Positions 44,618-56,167 of a DNA stretch of 64,000 nucleotides are shown one piece after another (the stretch's first letter is position 1; every line of letters begins with the position of its first letter). Position numbers and translations under genes: made by a program. The stretch spans positions 274,651-338,650 of the forward strand of contig JABSSW010000032.1 of the NCBI GenBank assembly GCA_018902385.1, given 5' to 3'. The notes below the pieces were generated by a model. It did no database searches and was not told the DNA's origin. It worked only from the letters and a program-made list of their open reading frames with translations. Source of the stretch: Physcia stellaris (Eukaryota > Ascomycota > Lecanoromycetes > Caliciales > Physciaceae).

Positions 44618-45580
44618 CTACGCAAGTCGCCCTCTCTCCTCCACCAAGTCTACCCAAAGTGCAGGCAGATGACGTTTCGCGGTCTGATCACCCAGCAAAC
44701 CGTCACTAACCGCAATGAACCTATCCTTAAAAGCTATCCACAGCTTCTCGTCTTCCACGTCGCCGCGCCCCGGCCGGGGACAGAAAGGATCGTTCCTGTA
44801 AAAGGCTTCCATAGCTTGCTGCACGCCTTGCTCATCGAAGGGCATGTGTCGACAGCAGTCGAAATCCAGCATCCACATCACATGACTGCCCAGAATTGGG
44901 GAGTTGATTGTGAATTCATCTGATGCGTTTGAAGGAGCGAGAACGAACTCCACGTCATTGGCATCGATGTGTGCTCTCCAGTAGACGTGTGCGAGTGTCT
45001 CTGCCATGATCTCTGCGTACAGCGTTTTGTCGAGATCAAGTATTTCGATTTGATCGATGTGGAGCGGATAGTTTCGGAGACTGAAGGCTTGGAATTTCGA
45101 CTGGCTGAGGAGGCGACGTCTGCGGCCTAGATATGGGCGGATGAGACAGTCTTGATCTGGAGTCGATGTTTTGATCGCTGGTTTCAGGGGTTCGGGACAA
45201 TACAGATCAATGATGGTATTTCGAACGTCTTCGGGGAATGGTGGGATGCGGTCGCTGACGAGCGTGTTGCATGGTATACGATACTCTTTGGGAAATCCGG
45301 AGATTCGTTCGTTCCACCATGTGTGGTTATCGCTGTCAATGAATTGGTGGCAACGGGGCAAGCAGATCCTTGGTCGGCTGATATCGGGCTGACGTTGAGT
45401 TAAAGCGGTCAGAAGTTTTTGATGCATGTTGTAATCGTTGAGAAGAGATCGTCCTGGGCCCCCATCTTCACGTTTCAAGGCGTAAGAGTCGTCCGAAGCC
45501 CAAACACTTCCGCAAAAGCCTGCGCCGATACGTCGAAATGATGACTCGCTTGGCATATTCAGTGAATGAGTAATGTGCAT
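44618..45580 (-). CDS. DUF3669 (zinc-finger-like) domain protein
   Basis: 320 residues without introns. It shows the order of blocks common to fungal DUF3669 proteins: IGAGFCGSVWA (a kinase-like glycine-rich start), YALKREDGGPGRSLLNDY, CLPRCHQFI, CLIRPYLGRRRR, FSLRNYPLHIDQIEILDLD, MAETLAHVYWRAHIDANDVE, MWMLDFDCCR, RNDPFCPRP. The fold resembles a degenerate protein-kinase-like or choline-kinase-like domain; function is unknown. The start could also be the second Met (MPSESSF) 24 bp inside. Confidence 0.85.
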   Translation of the reverse strand: MHITHSLNMPSESSFRRIGAGFCGSVWASDDSYALKREDGGPGRSLLNDYNMHQKLLTALTQRQPDISRPRICLPRCHQFIDSDNHTWWNERISGFPKEYRIPCNTLVSDRIPPFPEDVRNTIIDLYCPEPLKPAIKTSTPDQDCLIRPYLGRRRRLLSQSKFQAFSLRNYPLHIDQIEILDLDKTLYAEIMAETLAHVYWRAHIDANDVEFVLAPSNASDEFTINSPILGSHVMWMLDFDCCRHMPFDEQGVQQAMEAFYRNDPFCPRPGRGDVEDEKLWIAFKDRFIAVSDGLLGDQTAKRHLPALWVDLVEERGRLA

Positions 45581-45884
45581 ATAAGAGTTTGATGTTTCAG
45601 TAAGAGTTCTAGAAAGAACATGTGATGAGACTGAAAATCAGGAAGGGAGTATGGGTGTTTATTGGCAGATTGAAATAAACTTTGTTGAGAGGTTGAAAGT
45701 TCATTGACTGAGTCATCGTCTTGTACATCACGAGCTTGCCATACTTAGTCATAGCTAACAAGGTGAATAAAGTAATTCACCCTGTTCGTCTAGTCCTGGC
45801 ACATGATTCTTGCTTTACCTCTTCATGGCCAGGCATGGATCAAGACTATTTGCAAAATAACTCGCTCGCGATCTTGGAACATTC

Positions 45885-45979
45885 CATACGCTTTGTACCA
45901 AACACGGGTACGCGTCTTATCATATTACATTTATTAATGGCGATGATAGGAGGCACGATCGCGCCGCGCCAGACCATGG
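45885..45979. repeat. 95-bp dispersed repeat, copy 2
   Basis: Gap-free relative of 41421-41515 in the same orientation, 4.5 kb away. The two copies flank the S28 and DUF3669 genes. Confidence 0.7.
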
Positions 45980-46022
45980 TAAAGTCCTGTTTGACAAGAC
46001 TTCGGACTAGCAACACCGCACC

Positions 46023-46686
46023 TCACACCATCCCCAGACTCTGCACTAACTCCCCCACACTCACAACACTACTCCTCTCGCCCGAACCCGGCAACGCAGG
46101 TCTCCCATCCGGCATCAGAACCGTATCCCGCCGCCTCCATCCCACCCCCAAACACTCCCCCAAACACGGCGCACTCTCATCCACGATCGATCCGTCCCTA
46201 TACCCCCTCTTCTGCGCCTCCGTGAACGTAATCGCCGGCTTCGGGATCAGTGCCACATACTCGGAGCTGACATGCCACAGTAGGGCTGTAGCTTTGGGCG
46301 CAGAGTCCATACGCTCGAAATCGGCCTTCGTGATATGGATGTCCCCGTCTATGACGCGGCGGTGCTTGGGCAGGTGATAGGTGTAGCTTATCAAGGTCAT
46401 GCTGGGCGGGAAATCGGTCAGCTTGGCTGGGACGGTTTTGTGGCTGGCCCAGTCATGTTTGGCTGCTGCGGACCAGATGTAGTCTAGGAGTTGTGCGAAA
46501 TCACCATATGCGCTGGTAGGAGGGAGAGCGAAGATGAGGCCTTGGCCACTGTGTTATGTCAGCGATGGTGATTAAGAGGGGGAGGGCTTGAAGGTCGTAC
46601 GCTTCGGCGTTGCGGGACATTCGGTCCTCGTAGAATGCTTTGTGGGCTTCGTTGCGGAAGCTAAGGTTTTCTTGTGGAGCAGCCAT
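46023..46686 (-). CDS. hypothetical protein, about 203 aa
   Basis: Exons 46686-46601 and 46548-46023 with a 52-bp intron (GTACGA...CACAG) restore one frame of 203 residues starting MAAPQENLSFRNEAHKAFYE. The sequence is well balanced, with LIFALPPTSAYGDFAQLLDY, MTLISYTYHLPKHRRVI and ATALLWHVSSEYVALIP, and looks like a conserved fungal protein, but I do not recognise the family. The Gly/Pro-rich C-terminus (RPALPGSGERSS) ends LVQSLGMV. No signal peptide or TM segment. Confidence 0.6.
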
Positions 46687-48665
46687 GGATGAGATGGAGG
46701 ATGATGCGTGTGTAGAGCAGGTAAGGTGAGCTCAAAAGGAAGAGTGAAGTGGAGGGTGGTCTCAGATACCTTTAACACTATAGTACAGGGTACCTTCTCG
46801 GTACATTGCCAGACCAACAAAGCAGACCTGTGCAACCTTCCGCAATACCTCGTCTGACGGATAGCGAAACATGCGGCTTGCCGGAAGAATCTGGTGACCG
46901 CTTTTTCGACGTCCTCAGCCTGCGTTGCGTCCGAAGAGACGGTGAAAGGGGTTTACTATGTTTACATTGTGACGTGTCCTGCGGACTGAGAAGCTTCGAA
47001 ATGGTTCTTTCGGACAGCAGAACTCGTGGCCAGGTTCTATTCTTTTTTTTTTCCAAACTGGGTTTTAGATTCTTGCCATCTCGTCTCAAAGAACGGTTCC
47101 GTTTGCCGTGTGAGCATGCAGTCTAGTGTCAATGCCACGCACTATTTCACAAGACAAACATAAACTTGAATGGCGGGCTACAGGTGTAACAAATCAGCCC
47201 ACCACTACTCGCAGACTGAAACCCTGGTGAATATGCATAATACCATGAATGAGAGCAGATACTGCGTTTGCAAATCAGGAACAGCTGCTATTATGACGGT
47301 GTGGAGCTTGACCGCATCGCTTTATTCAGTCAGAGGCAGTCTTTGCCGCTTGGATCATGATGTTTTTGGGGCACTTGTGTGTCGTGTACATTGATGGACT
47401 CTGCACTCGCGGCATCACTGGAATAGTAGGTTTTTTTCTCCGCCATACACCTTGCGGGGCGCTGAAATATCGCAACTCCAGACGACTTCCACATTTTATT
47501 GTTATTCTCATCATGATAGAACGCATACCTGTTCTTAACATGAAAGAAGCCATTGTAATATGGAGAAGGCATCATTCTTCGCGATATTCTGAAGCCAGAT
47601 CAGCATCGTTTTGTAGAAATGCACTGGAGAAAAAATGTACCACCTGGTACCAGGCTATGGATTTGTATTCCATGCAAGTTCTCGACGCCATAATTTATCG
47701 ATAGGGAATTCATTTGTCATCATGAATAGTTGAGAACGTGACAGAATTGCGCTCTTGCTTAAAATTTACTCGATATGCCGCTCTTTACTGCTAACAGATT
47801 TTCCCTGCCAGCAAGGGGTAAGACTATCGGTCAGTTCCATGGATCTACATACGACCTTTGGGCAAGCACTGGCGAGTAACTTGTGGAGAGTCAATACATT
47901 TTTCGCCGAAGACGTGTTGGATGTGATGTCGTGGTGTTTAAGACCGTGATCGAACCCTCCTGCCGCCTCAAGTACTAGATCATCGAATTCTGGGGAAGTG
48001 ACTCGATCAGGCTAGCGGCATCTACGAAAAAAGCCTGCTGTGTAACGATACTAGGTTGCGACTTCATGTCCTAAGCTAATACTAAACGCCAAATTTCCCT
48101 ACTGAGAAGAAGCACTTTTGGTCTCGAAATAACATGTAGGACTGCTCTGACCAAGAGCCACTTTGTCTTTCCGGATTTGTAGACAGTCTTTCTACGTCAT
48201 GCAGAACTCAGTTATCTCGTCCTTCTCCTGTGACTGTCGTAACCTCTCCGATTACATAGCACGAGATTCATCGGTTGGATTGAAGCCGCCTGTAGATATT
48301 GCTTTTTCCCTAGCCCGTTGGTTATCGTCCTCATCAGCAGGAAGTCTCGGGATTATGCCGCACTAATGGGTAGATAAGCCTAGAGAACGTGATCTTTCTA
48401 CCCGCTCTTCCACGCCAGACATTTCTCCTAGACTCTCGAGCCACTGCTAGTCGTATGAACCCTGCATGCTCATGTGCGGGGGAAGCGTCGATAGTTTGGA
48501 AGTGGGGAGGGGCATCTCTTGGCTTTTCGTGGGGTACGATAGATGAGTATTTGACCGGATCGCCTCCTATTTGAAGTCGTACAGACCAAGTGAGAAAAGC
48601 TGCTAGCAACGTCAAAAATCTGTTAGAGTAACGTAGATTAGCAAACTCTACCAGCACCCTACAGA
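46687..48665. other. intergenic, 2 kb
   Basis: No supportable gene. Frames up to 115 codons on both strands overlap one another and carry no motif. The region also holds a T-rich run at 47042-47051. Confidence 0.5.
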
Positions 48666-49909
48666 ATGCCTATACTAACCGAAGTCGTCGGCTCCCTGCC
48701 TAGACCTCAATGTGAGTACATCTGTCTACAATACTAGTCACGGCGTCACCCTTGGCGGCTGGGCTGCTGATGCCGTGGTTTTCAAAGACTAATCAACGGA
48801 AAGACCTCCAAAAAGCCTACGCGGACTACGATGCAGGCACCATCTCACAAGACGAGCTAGTCTCTGCCCAGAACACCGCCGCAGAAGACTCCGTCAAGCG
48901 CATGTCCACCACGGGCGAGACCCTGCTCTCCGATGGCGAGCAACGCGCCTCATCATTCGCAACCTATCCCATCATCGACACCCTCGGCGGCAAAGGCCTA
49001 GCCTCCAACCTGTCGGCCGACGGTCAGTATTTCGCCATCTTCGACGACGGCCATCACCGCCAGCTCCCGCGCCTCACCAGCGGTCCATTCCGATACAAAA
49101 CCTACGCGTACGAGAACTTCGAGAAAAGCGCCCCGTACGCCGAGGGTACGGGCCACGCGATGAAGACCGCGGTCATTGCGCCCAGTATGTTGTACCTGCT
49201 GTATCCCCTGACGGGGACCGTGGACGGATACAGCAAGGAAGACTTCGTCAAGGACCTGGTGAATGAATGCGAGAAGGATATCAGAGGCTGTTTCGCCGCA
49301 GGCGCGAAACGCGTCTCGATTGACTTCACCGAGGGCCGGCTGGCGAGCAAGAAAGATTCTCGGAACCCGTGGACCGGCGCCGAACTGCTGAACACGTTTG
49401 TAGATTTGAATAACCAGGTCTTGGATCGCTTTTCGCCCAAGGAGAGACGCGATATCGGTATCCATACGTGCCCGGGCGGTGACTGCGACTCCGTGCATTC
49501 GGGTGAGGTACCGTATTCGGCACTGCTACCGTCGCTGTTTGCAATGAATGCTGGATATTTCCTCATTCAGCTTGCGTCGGAGAAGGATAAGGCGAGTGTG
49601 TACAAGCAAATTGGGGAGAATATTAGAAGGGATGCGAAGGGTGTGAAGCAGGTCGCTTTTATTGGGGTTACGAATCCGTTGGATCCGAGAGTCGAGAGCG
49701 CGGAGGATGTGGCGGCGGATCTGCTGGACGCGAGTAAGTATATCGCGACGGATCAGTTGGGTGCGACGGATGATTGCGGATTCAGCCCTTTTAGTATCGA
49801 TGTGAAGCCGAAGCACGGAAGTCCAGACTTTGCGAGGGATGTTGCAATGCAGAAAATCAAGGCGAGAGTCGATGGAGCGAGGATGGCGAGCGCGAAGCTA
49901 GGCTGTTGA
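48666..49909 (+). CDS. MetE-like (cobalamin-independent methionine synthase C-terminal domain) protein
   Basis: Exon 1, 48666-48711 (MPILTEVVGSLPRPQ), joins exon 2, 48804-49909, through a 92-bp intron with a CTAAT branch site. The result is 383 residues, reading SLPRPQYLQKAYADYDAG at the junction. The family motif DGEQR is at residues 59-63. The zinc-type ligands of MetE can be placed at IHTCPGGDCDSVHSGE (His and Cys) and DDCGFSP (Cys). The protein is one TIM barrel, not the two-barrel 750-residue enzyme, as in the common fungal and bacterial short MetE-like group, which may methylate thiols or act in other methyl transfers. Substrate unknown. Confidence 0.88.
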
Positions 49910-50562
49910 ATTCCTAGCGGAGAGGTTCATTTCGTCGTAAGTAGCTCTTGCCGATAAGGGGAACGAGAAGTTTAAGACGAGGGATTCTTGGGCTTGATAC
50001 TATGACTTTCGTAGTAAGATACATCTATTCAGTTTCCATATGCGCCTGTGACAAAGAGAGCATTGGAACCTGACATGGATGCTGCGCACGTTGATAGATA
50101 CGTTCTGATCTTCCGGTTTATTTCAAATTTGGCTAGCATCTATTGGACATTAAAGTGCACCACTTGGTAATCCTTGAATAACAGCTGACTAGGGACTTGG
50201 CGATTTACGCCTCCAAGAAGAGCTTTGATCAGGTAGTATCGCATTATGGCTTCAGTACTGCTGGAACAACTGCACTGAATAGGTTGCTATCGGAATGGGC
50301 CATATAGCCAAAAGCGAATTGTAGCAGAAGCATTCTAATAAAAGGCCTGATTCCCCGCCTATGGTCAAGGGGTTTAGCATCGAGGCTCAGTGGCTTAACC
50401 TTCCATGTATTGGTGACCGAATCTAGCGTACAAAGCTCTGGCGCGGTCAGAAAAACTCTGAAATGGTGCGATAGACAATTGGTTTGGGGCCACGATCTAG
50501 AGGTTTGAGTGCAATTTTGCAGAATGACTGATCAAACGTAGTCTCTGCTCCACATGAACAGC
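49910..50562. other. intergenic region
   Basis: Between convergent genes. I see nothing but normal-composition DNA; a stretch at 50350-50430 vaguely recalls a tRNA but cannot be folded as one. Confidence 0.5.
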
Positions 50563-51406
50563 TCACAACATAGTGTTCCCTCCAGTTGCCGAAATCGTCT
50601 GACCGGTAATCCATCGACTACCTTCCTCGGCCAAGAAACCAACAATCTGCGCAATGTCATCAGTACTTCCAATTCTGTTCTCCATCGGTGTCCTCTTCTC
50701 GATATCTTCAATTACTTCCTTCGGGATTGAACTTATCATGTCAGTCGGCACGGGGCCGGGGCATACTGTATTGACTGTATGCCCTTTTGCCCCTAGCTCG
50801 GTAGCATGACACCTCGTCAGAGCCTCCAGCGCAGCTTTGCTACTACAATACAATGAGTAGTCCTTTACTCCTAATCGCCCGCCGAAGGAGCCGATGTTGA
50901 TAATACGGCCACCCAAGGGGGAAGGTGTGGGATCACGGCAGCGGTCATGAGAACTACGCCGCGCACATTGAGGTCATAGACGTGGGCGAAGTCCGAAGCT
51001 GTAAGTTCTGCGGCAGGACGGTTGAACATGCAGGCAGCGTTGTTGATGAGGATATCAATTTGAGGACCGAAACGCTCGGTGATTTGCTCAATGATGCTGG
51101 CTGGGGCGGTGGGGTCGCGGAGGTCGCCGCGGAAGAACTCAACACGGGCAATTATGGGCAGGGAGGAGATTCTATCTTGCAGGTCTTGGAGCCGATGCCC
51201 GCTGCCTCGTGAGGTGTAGGTTACTGCTACCTGTGGTGACGGTCAAGAAGTTGGCTAATACCAGGCTTATTAGACGTAATCTACTGTACCTGGGCGCCCC
51301 GTTTTGCTAACTCGTATGCTATCTGCGCTCCAATACCTCGTGATCCACCAGTTACAACGGCTGTTTTCCCCCGCAGGCTTTGGAGGGTAGGCGGTAAAGA
51401 TGACAT
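50563..51406 (-). pseudogene. short-chain dehydrogenase/reductase, one-base frameshift
   Basis: Exons 51406-51290 and 51230-50563 with a 59-bp intron. SDR features: TAVVTGGSRGIGAQIAYEL (NAD(P) motif), ILINNAACMF (NNAG-like), IINIGSFGGR, YSLYCSSKAA (YxxxK), VCPGPVPTDM, and SRWITGQTISATGG near the end. Between VIPHLPP and LGGRIINIG the frame breaks: a run of five Gs on the plus strand (50917-50921) is one base short. Everything else is intact, so this is either a recent pseudogene or an assembly error. Classic SDRs use NADPH to reduce carbonyls; substrate unknown. With one base added it would code for about 261 residues. Confidence 0.8.
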
Positions 51407-51956
51407 CGCGCAAAGAAAGGACTGAACTTGAGACAAAGAATCAGAAGATAGAGGCTACAGGAATTTGTTTAAGCAAAGAGTACTTTTCTTCAACATTAGA
51501 AGGGCGAGAGGCGGGGAAGGCAAGGATAGCTGCCAATTGTAGAGGGTGGTGTGATGAGGAACATGATGGATGCAACCATGGAGTGGTGTACGGAATGTTT
51601 GTCCGTAGGACGGGGAGAACCTTTCTTTCAATTGGCTGTGAATGAGCGCGTGACGTCGCACCACTTTCTCTACACATTGCTCGAATCAGTGGACAGTAGG
51701 GAGGAGAAGTAGAAGGCAAAGGACCTTCATGTTCGAGGTTTGAGGATACCACTCCGTACCTGACACAAAGCAGAGCTATAGAAGAAATCAGACTCAACGG
51801 ATGTGCCGGGGCATGAGATCTCGGGCAAGACGACTTTGGGAATAAACATGGATGTTGAGAGGGGGCTGCAACTTGTCGTTCTGGGAGGTCTGCAAGCTGA
51901 AGTGCAGAATTAATAATGTACATGTATGTACATGTATGTACACGTAAGAAAGGCCC
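51407..51956. other. intergenic with microsatellite
   Basis: The SDR promoter side. A short tandem array of ATGTACATGT units lies at 51915-51944, a few bases from the left end of the short transposon copy. No gene supported. Confidence 0.55.
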
Positions 51957-51958
51957 AT

Positions 51959-51994
51959 CCCCTCCGCATCCAATTAGTGAAATTTAGCGTGTTT
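51959..51994. repeat. left terminal inverted repeat of the short copy
   Basis: 36 bp identical to the left TIR of the long copy. Confidence 0.9.
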
Positions 51995-52111
51995 ATTTCG
52001 TGATCTCCCCCCAACTTGCAATCACGATTACTCCATCAATAATACGTCTATTCTAGCCATTGCGACGTCGTTTGAATCGTTTGAATCGAGTCTATTACAT
52101 TTTAGAACAAT

Positions 52112-53324
52112 ATGTCATTTGCTGAATCAACATTTGAGCTAGTCATCGTTCAAAAAGAGAAGAAAACACGCGTCGATGCAAACGTTTTCATTTCGAAATC
52201 GAAAAAACGACGTTTCATTGTATTGAAGCAAAAAAAAGTCATTCAAACATTTGAATTTGATTATACATTTTTTATTACATTTATTCATCGATCATTTGAA
52301 TTGCATCACGTTTATATGACGTTTTGAAAATTCGTTCAATTGTTTTTGTTTTTTTTACAGTCGATATTCGATTTATTGTTTCATCACATCAATCAAACGA
52401 TTTATATTTTCGAAATCAACTGAAATGCATTCATTATGATGAAATTACGTCAATGAATTGCTATACGCATTTCAATGATTCAGAATTTTGCAAAAAACGC
52501 AACAATTCAATCATTTTGATTTCAAAAAAATTTTCACAATTCATCATTCAGTCGCGATCGATATCAAATCATAAAACGTCATTTAAACGTTGAATTTAAT
52601 CAATATATGTCATACAACAATGCATCATGATTTTGAAAAATCGAGATCGCTTTGAATGTTTTCGAAAATCGACTATTTTTGTTTATCAATTTTGAAAATC
52701 ATTTTGCAATCGACGAATCAGCAATCGAATTTCATGATCGTATGAAAAACAAATTTCGTTTTACACACAAATCAGCGTTTCGTTTTATACGTTTTGATCA
52801 ATGATAGAGACATTTTACATGATTTCATGTTGTGAAAATTTCGCGATGATTTCGAAATTCACTATACAATTTTCATATGAATCATGTGAATCGTGCAAAT
52901 CAATTTCGAAATGAATTGACGATATCACGATTCGAACAAGTCAAATGAACGAAACGAATTAGTGAATTGATCAATACGAACGCATACATCGTATGAAATC
53001 ATCATCAGTCAACGAAAGATTTCAGTCATCGAAATCGACGTGTATTTATTCAAAAATTGATTGAAAAGTTTTTACGAAATTCAGATATCATACATCAGTC
53101 GTCAAAGTGTATCAAATCAATCTATTGTGAATGAAGTGATTGTTCGATCAATGATCACACGAAATCTCGAAAACGTCAAGCACGATGTCAACATACAACA
53201 TCGTTCGAGCAGCAGAACGTTTGATTATTGTATGACATGTAAAATGAGTTTATTCGTGTCACATGGATGTTTCAAGAAATATCATGAATCGAAGAAAGTG
53301 CAATACGAATGTTTTGATCAATAG
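52112..53324 (+). pseudogene. piggyBac-like transposase remnant, internally deleted
   Basis: Starts MSFAESTFELVIVQKEKKTR and ends with RTFDYCMTCKMSLFVSHGCF followed by KKYHESKK. This Cys/His cluster (CxxC...C...H) resembles the C-terminal zinc-binding region of piggyBac-type transposases. The central DDE region is shortened by the 530-bp deletion, and several frame breaks occur. Inactive. Confidence 0.6.
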
Positions 53325-53507
53325 TGGGTCTGTAGACGTTTGAAGACATTTGAAAGTGTTTTGATGATCTCAAATGAATTTCGAATGTAATCATATTTCA
53401 ATTATTGAATGTTTATATACTATCGAATTTCTTCACTGAATTATACACATATACACGTAAATTTGGTGAAGTAATGGTGGTTGGAGTTGGGGGAGAGGAT
53501 CGCGTAG

Positions 53508-53543
53508 AAACACGCTAAATTTCACAAATTGGATGCGGAGGGG
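53508..53543. repeat. right terminal inverted repeat of the short copy
   Basis: Inverse of 51959-51994 with one mismatch (AAATT for TAATT). Confidence 0.9.
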
Positions 53544-53811
53544 ATTGCCAAGCAAGATAGGGCTGATTTTATAAGCACCTATCTATTGGCCCGCTTATTT
53601 GTCCGAGCGAGCTACCGGGCCGATGAATCGCCCGAGAGAGTGGTGGAGCTAAGGATGAGGCAGTGTTTCATCGTCCAGGCAAAAGACCCATTTCACCTTC
53701 TGCTCACGACTCTCCAAACACATCAGTGACCGCGCGTCCAGTTCTTTGATTGACCACACCTGACCTTCTATCGTTTTGCAATCTACATTCCGAAAGCACC
53801 AGGCCGACAAG

Positions 53812-54661
53812 ATGCGGAATATGGAGGACCAGACCACGGCGATGACCAACCGCTCGCTTCGCACTATTCGCACGGTCAGTCCAGCACTCATTTCCCTTGA
53901 TCAACCTTCTACTCCGTGCCTCACACTGACGTCTGAGTAGGAACTCGAGTTTCTAGCAGATTCCTCCATCATCACTCCTGAACAGCTCTCCACCTTCCTC
54001 TCCCAGCTCCCCTCACAAACCAGCCTCCACGCTTCGCTTCCTCCCAGCACTGCACCTACACCTGCACCTACGCCAAACGTCTTTGCTTCCCCTCCCGTGA
54101 ACCAATTTGCGAGTGTCTCTCTAAATGAGAAGCAGCCCAACTACTACAACCCCTCACCGTCCCCAGCACCACCTCCCGCCTATGGCGCGACAAATCCCGC
54201 TCCCTCCGTTGCCACTGCAACAGCATTATACGAATACCAGCCATCAGATGCAGGTGACCTTGCTCTTCAGGCCAATGACCGGATTGCGATTACCGAGTTC
54301 ATGAACGCCGACTGGGCAAAAGGACGCAATGAGCGGACTGGACAAGAGGGAATCTTCCCCCGGAGCTACATCAACATCATCGACGAGAAGAGTGCACTTG
54401 CTGCACAAGTCAAGCCACCACCTACACCTTCGAATTATGGCAACATGCCTCTGAATGTGAGCCAGGGTGCCGGCGGGAGCTCAGTGGGAGGAGATGCAGG
54501 TAGCAAGATGAACTCGCAAGGCAAAAAATTCGGAAGCAAGCTGGGGAATGCTGGTAAGTTCGGCTTATCATGCGTTTTTTAGGGTATCTGCTGATCTATG
54601 TATAGCGGTCTTTGGCGCTGGGGCTACCATCGGCTCCAAGATCGTGAATGGCATTTTTTAA
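53812..54661 (+). CDS. LSB1: SH3-domain protein, LSB1/PIN3 family (Las17/WASP-binding)
   Basis: Three exons, 53812-53874, 53941-54553 and 54606-54661, give 243 residues. The N-terminal NRSLRTIRTELEFL helix, one SH3 domain (about residues 114-168, ALYEYQPSDAGDLALQANDR to GIFPRSYINI) and the end FGSKLGNAAVFGAGATIGSK followed by IVNGIF are all shared with yeast Lsb1/Pin3. These proteins bind the WASP homologue Las17 and regulate actin assembly at endocytic sites. The Pro-rich stretch (PSPSPAPPPAYG) could bind other SH3 domains. The start may instead be Met11 (MTNRSL). It lies 270 bp from the short transposon copy and appears undamaged. Confidence 0.92.
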
Positions 54662-55241
54662 AGCAACGTAGATGTGTACGACATGGCGTCCGGATGATTT
54701 CAGGGTTCAATTGGTGGGAAAGCGTTCATGGCTGGGATGTTGACAGTAGTGTGCTTACAATCAGAGCAATATCGGATTTCCAGAGTTTTGATGGAGTACA
54801 TGCCACGCAGAGAATATCGACAACATTTATCATGAGTATGAAGAGGTGACACCTATGTAGAGTGCAGACCTGGGAGGTGAGTAAATACGTAGAAGCCATA
54901 GGTCTTAGGAAAGTTGTACGCGAGACTCCAGAATCACCTAAAAGTAGAGCACATTGAAAGATGTAAGGGGCTGCCGTCTGTGAAAGCCATGGCGGAGTTA
55001 GGCGTTTAGGCTTCGGTTACAACGGCTGCACAGGCAGTGGTGAAGTCATTCCAATTCCAATCCACTCGTCCACTCAGCTACGAGTCGAGATGGTTTCCCT
55101 CATGACGTCTGCGCTTGCCTCGCAAGCATCGACCCATTCTTCAAAGTCTCTTCCTCTGCCCTACAATCAAATACAAATCCTCCAAGCCCACCGTCCACCA
55201 TAGCCGTTGTCCGTACCACTTACCGCACCAGCAACTCTGCC
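54662..55241. other. intergenic region
   Basis: Presumed LSB1 3' end and SDR promoter. No gene or repeat seen. Confidence 0.5.
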
Positions 55242-56167
55242 ATGCCTTTCCCGTACCAGAAGGTCCTCGTCATTGGAGCGACAAGTGGAATTGGAGAAGC
55301 GCTGGCAACGCGCATTGTTGAAAATGGGTCCTCAGTGATAGTTGTTGGGAGGAGGAAGGAAAAGTTGGAAGAGTTTGTCAATAAGCATGGCAAGGACAAG
55401 GCGAGCGCTGTCCCTTTCGACGTTACCGAGATGGACAAGATCCCTGCCTTTGCCGCCAAGTAAGAAATGACTTCTATATCCAGAGGTTGGTCTTCACTAA
55501 TGCTACGCAGTATTACAAAGAGCCATGAAGATTTGGATTGCATACTCATCAACTCTGGAATCCAGCGCGGGCTTGACTTCACGAAACCTGAAAGCGTGGA
55601 CCTTGAGCAGGTGCAGGTTGAATACACGACCAATTATCTCAGCTACCTGGCCCTTACCAAAGCCTTTATGCCTTTCTTTCAGAGCAAGAATACAGAAACT
55701 GCGCTCATGTTGTACGTACACTCGAACAGGAGAGAAAGAATACTGGAGGCTAATAGGAAGATAGCACATCATCGTCGTTGGCATTGGCACCGCTCCCTCG
55801 GTGCGGAAACTACTCTGCGAGCAAGGCCGCCTTACATCACTGGATATTGTGCCTGCGCGAACAGTTGAGAGGGTCCAAGATCAAGGTGGTCGAGTTATAC
55901 CCTCCAGCCGTACAAAGTAAGTGCTGTCGCGTGTCCTGTGAAACATTTAACTTACACAACGAAGCCGAGCTGCACGACGAGAAGCATCAACCTGAGCTCA
56001 AGGATGGGCGCTTGATCGGGATGCCGCTAGGTGAGTTCACCGAGAAAGCCTACAACGGCTTGGCGGCAGGTCAAGAGCAAGTGCTGGTAGGTAATGCGGA
56101 GGAGGCATATGAGCTTTTTGAGGGTCGACGACAGGATTATTTCATCCAGAACTATACGGGACGATGA
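55242..56167 (+). CDS. short-chain dehydrogenase/reductase (DltE-type)
   Basis: Four exons, 55242-55459, 55511-55711, 55765-55916 and 55965-56167, give 257 residues. Motifs: cofactor loop VLVIGATSGIGEALA, GRRKEKLEE (Arg-Arg suggests NADP preference), INSGIQ in the NNAG position, ALMFTSSSLALAPLP with the catalytic Ser, NYSASKAALHHW with Tyr and Lys, and ELYPPAVQTELHDE after the active site. Each intron is 48-53 bp with GT-AG sites. The family includes cytosolic oxidoreductases of unknown physiological substrate. Confidence 0.9.

Larger units (their letters stand above)
51957..53545 (+). mobile_element. shorter copy of the piggyBac-like TIR transposon
   Basis: Ends at 51959-51994 and 53508-53543 match the TIRs of the 29545 element, with one mismatch between left and right. 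The body aligns to the long copy but lacks the retrotransposon and about 530 bp corresponding to 30457-30985, so it is an internally deleted, non-autonomous copy. It is less mutated: many AG and CT in this copy are AA and TT in the long one. Its 53205-53225 region shows the uninterrupted site where the retrotransposon went in. Confidence 0.9.

Noticed and set aside
50345-50430. tRNA-like stretch with GGTGACCGAATC
   Set aside because: It lacks a proper B box (GGTTCGANTCC) and I cannot form an acceptor stem.
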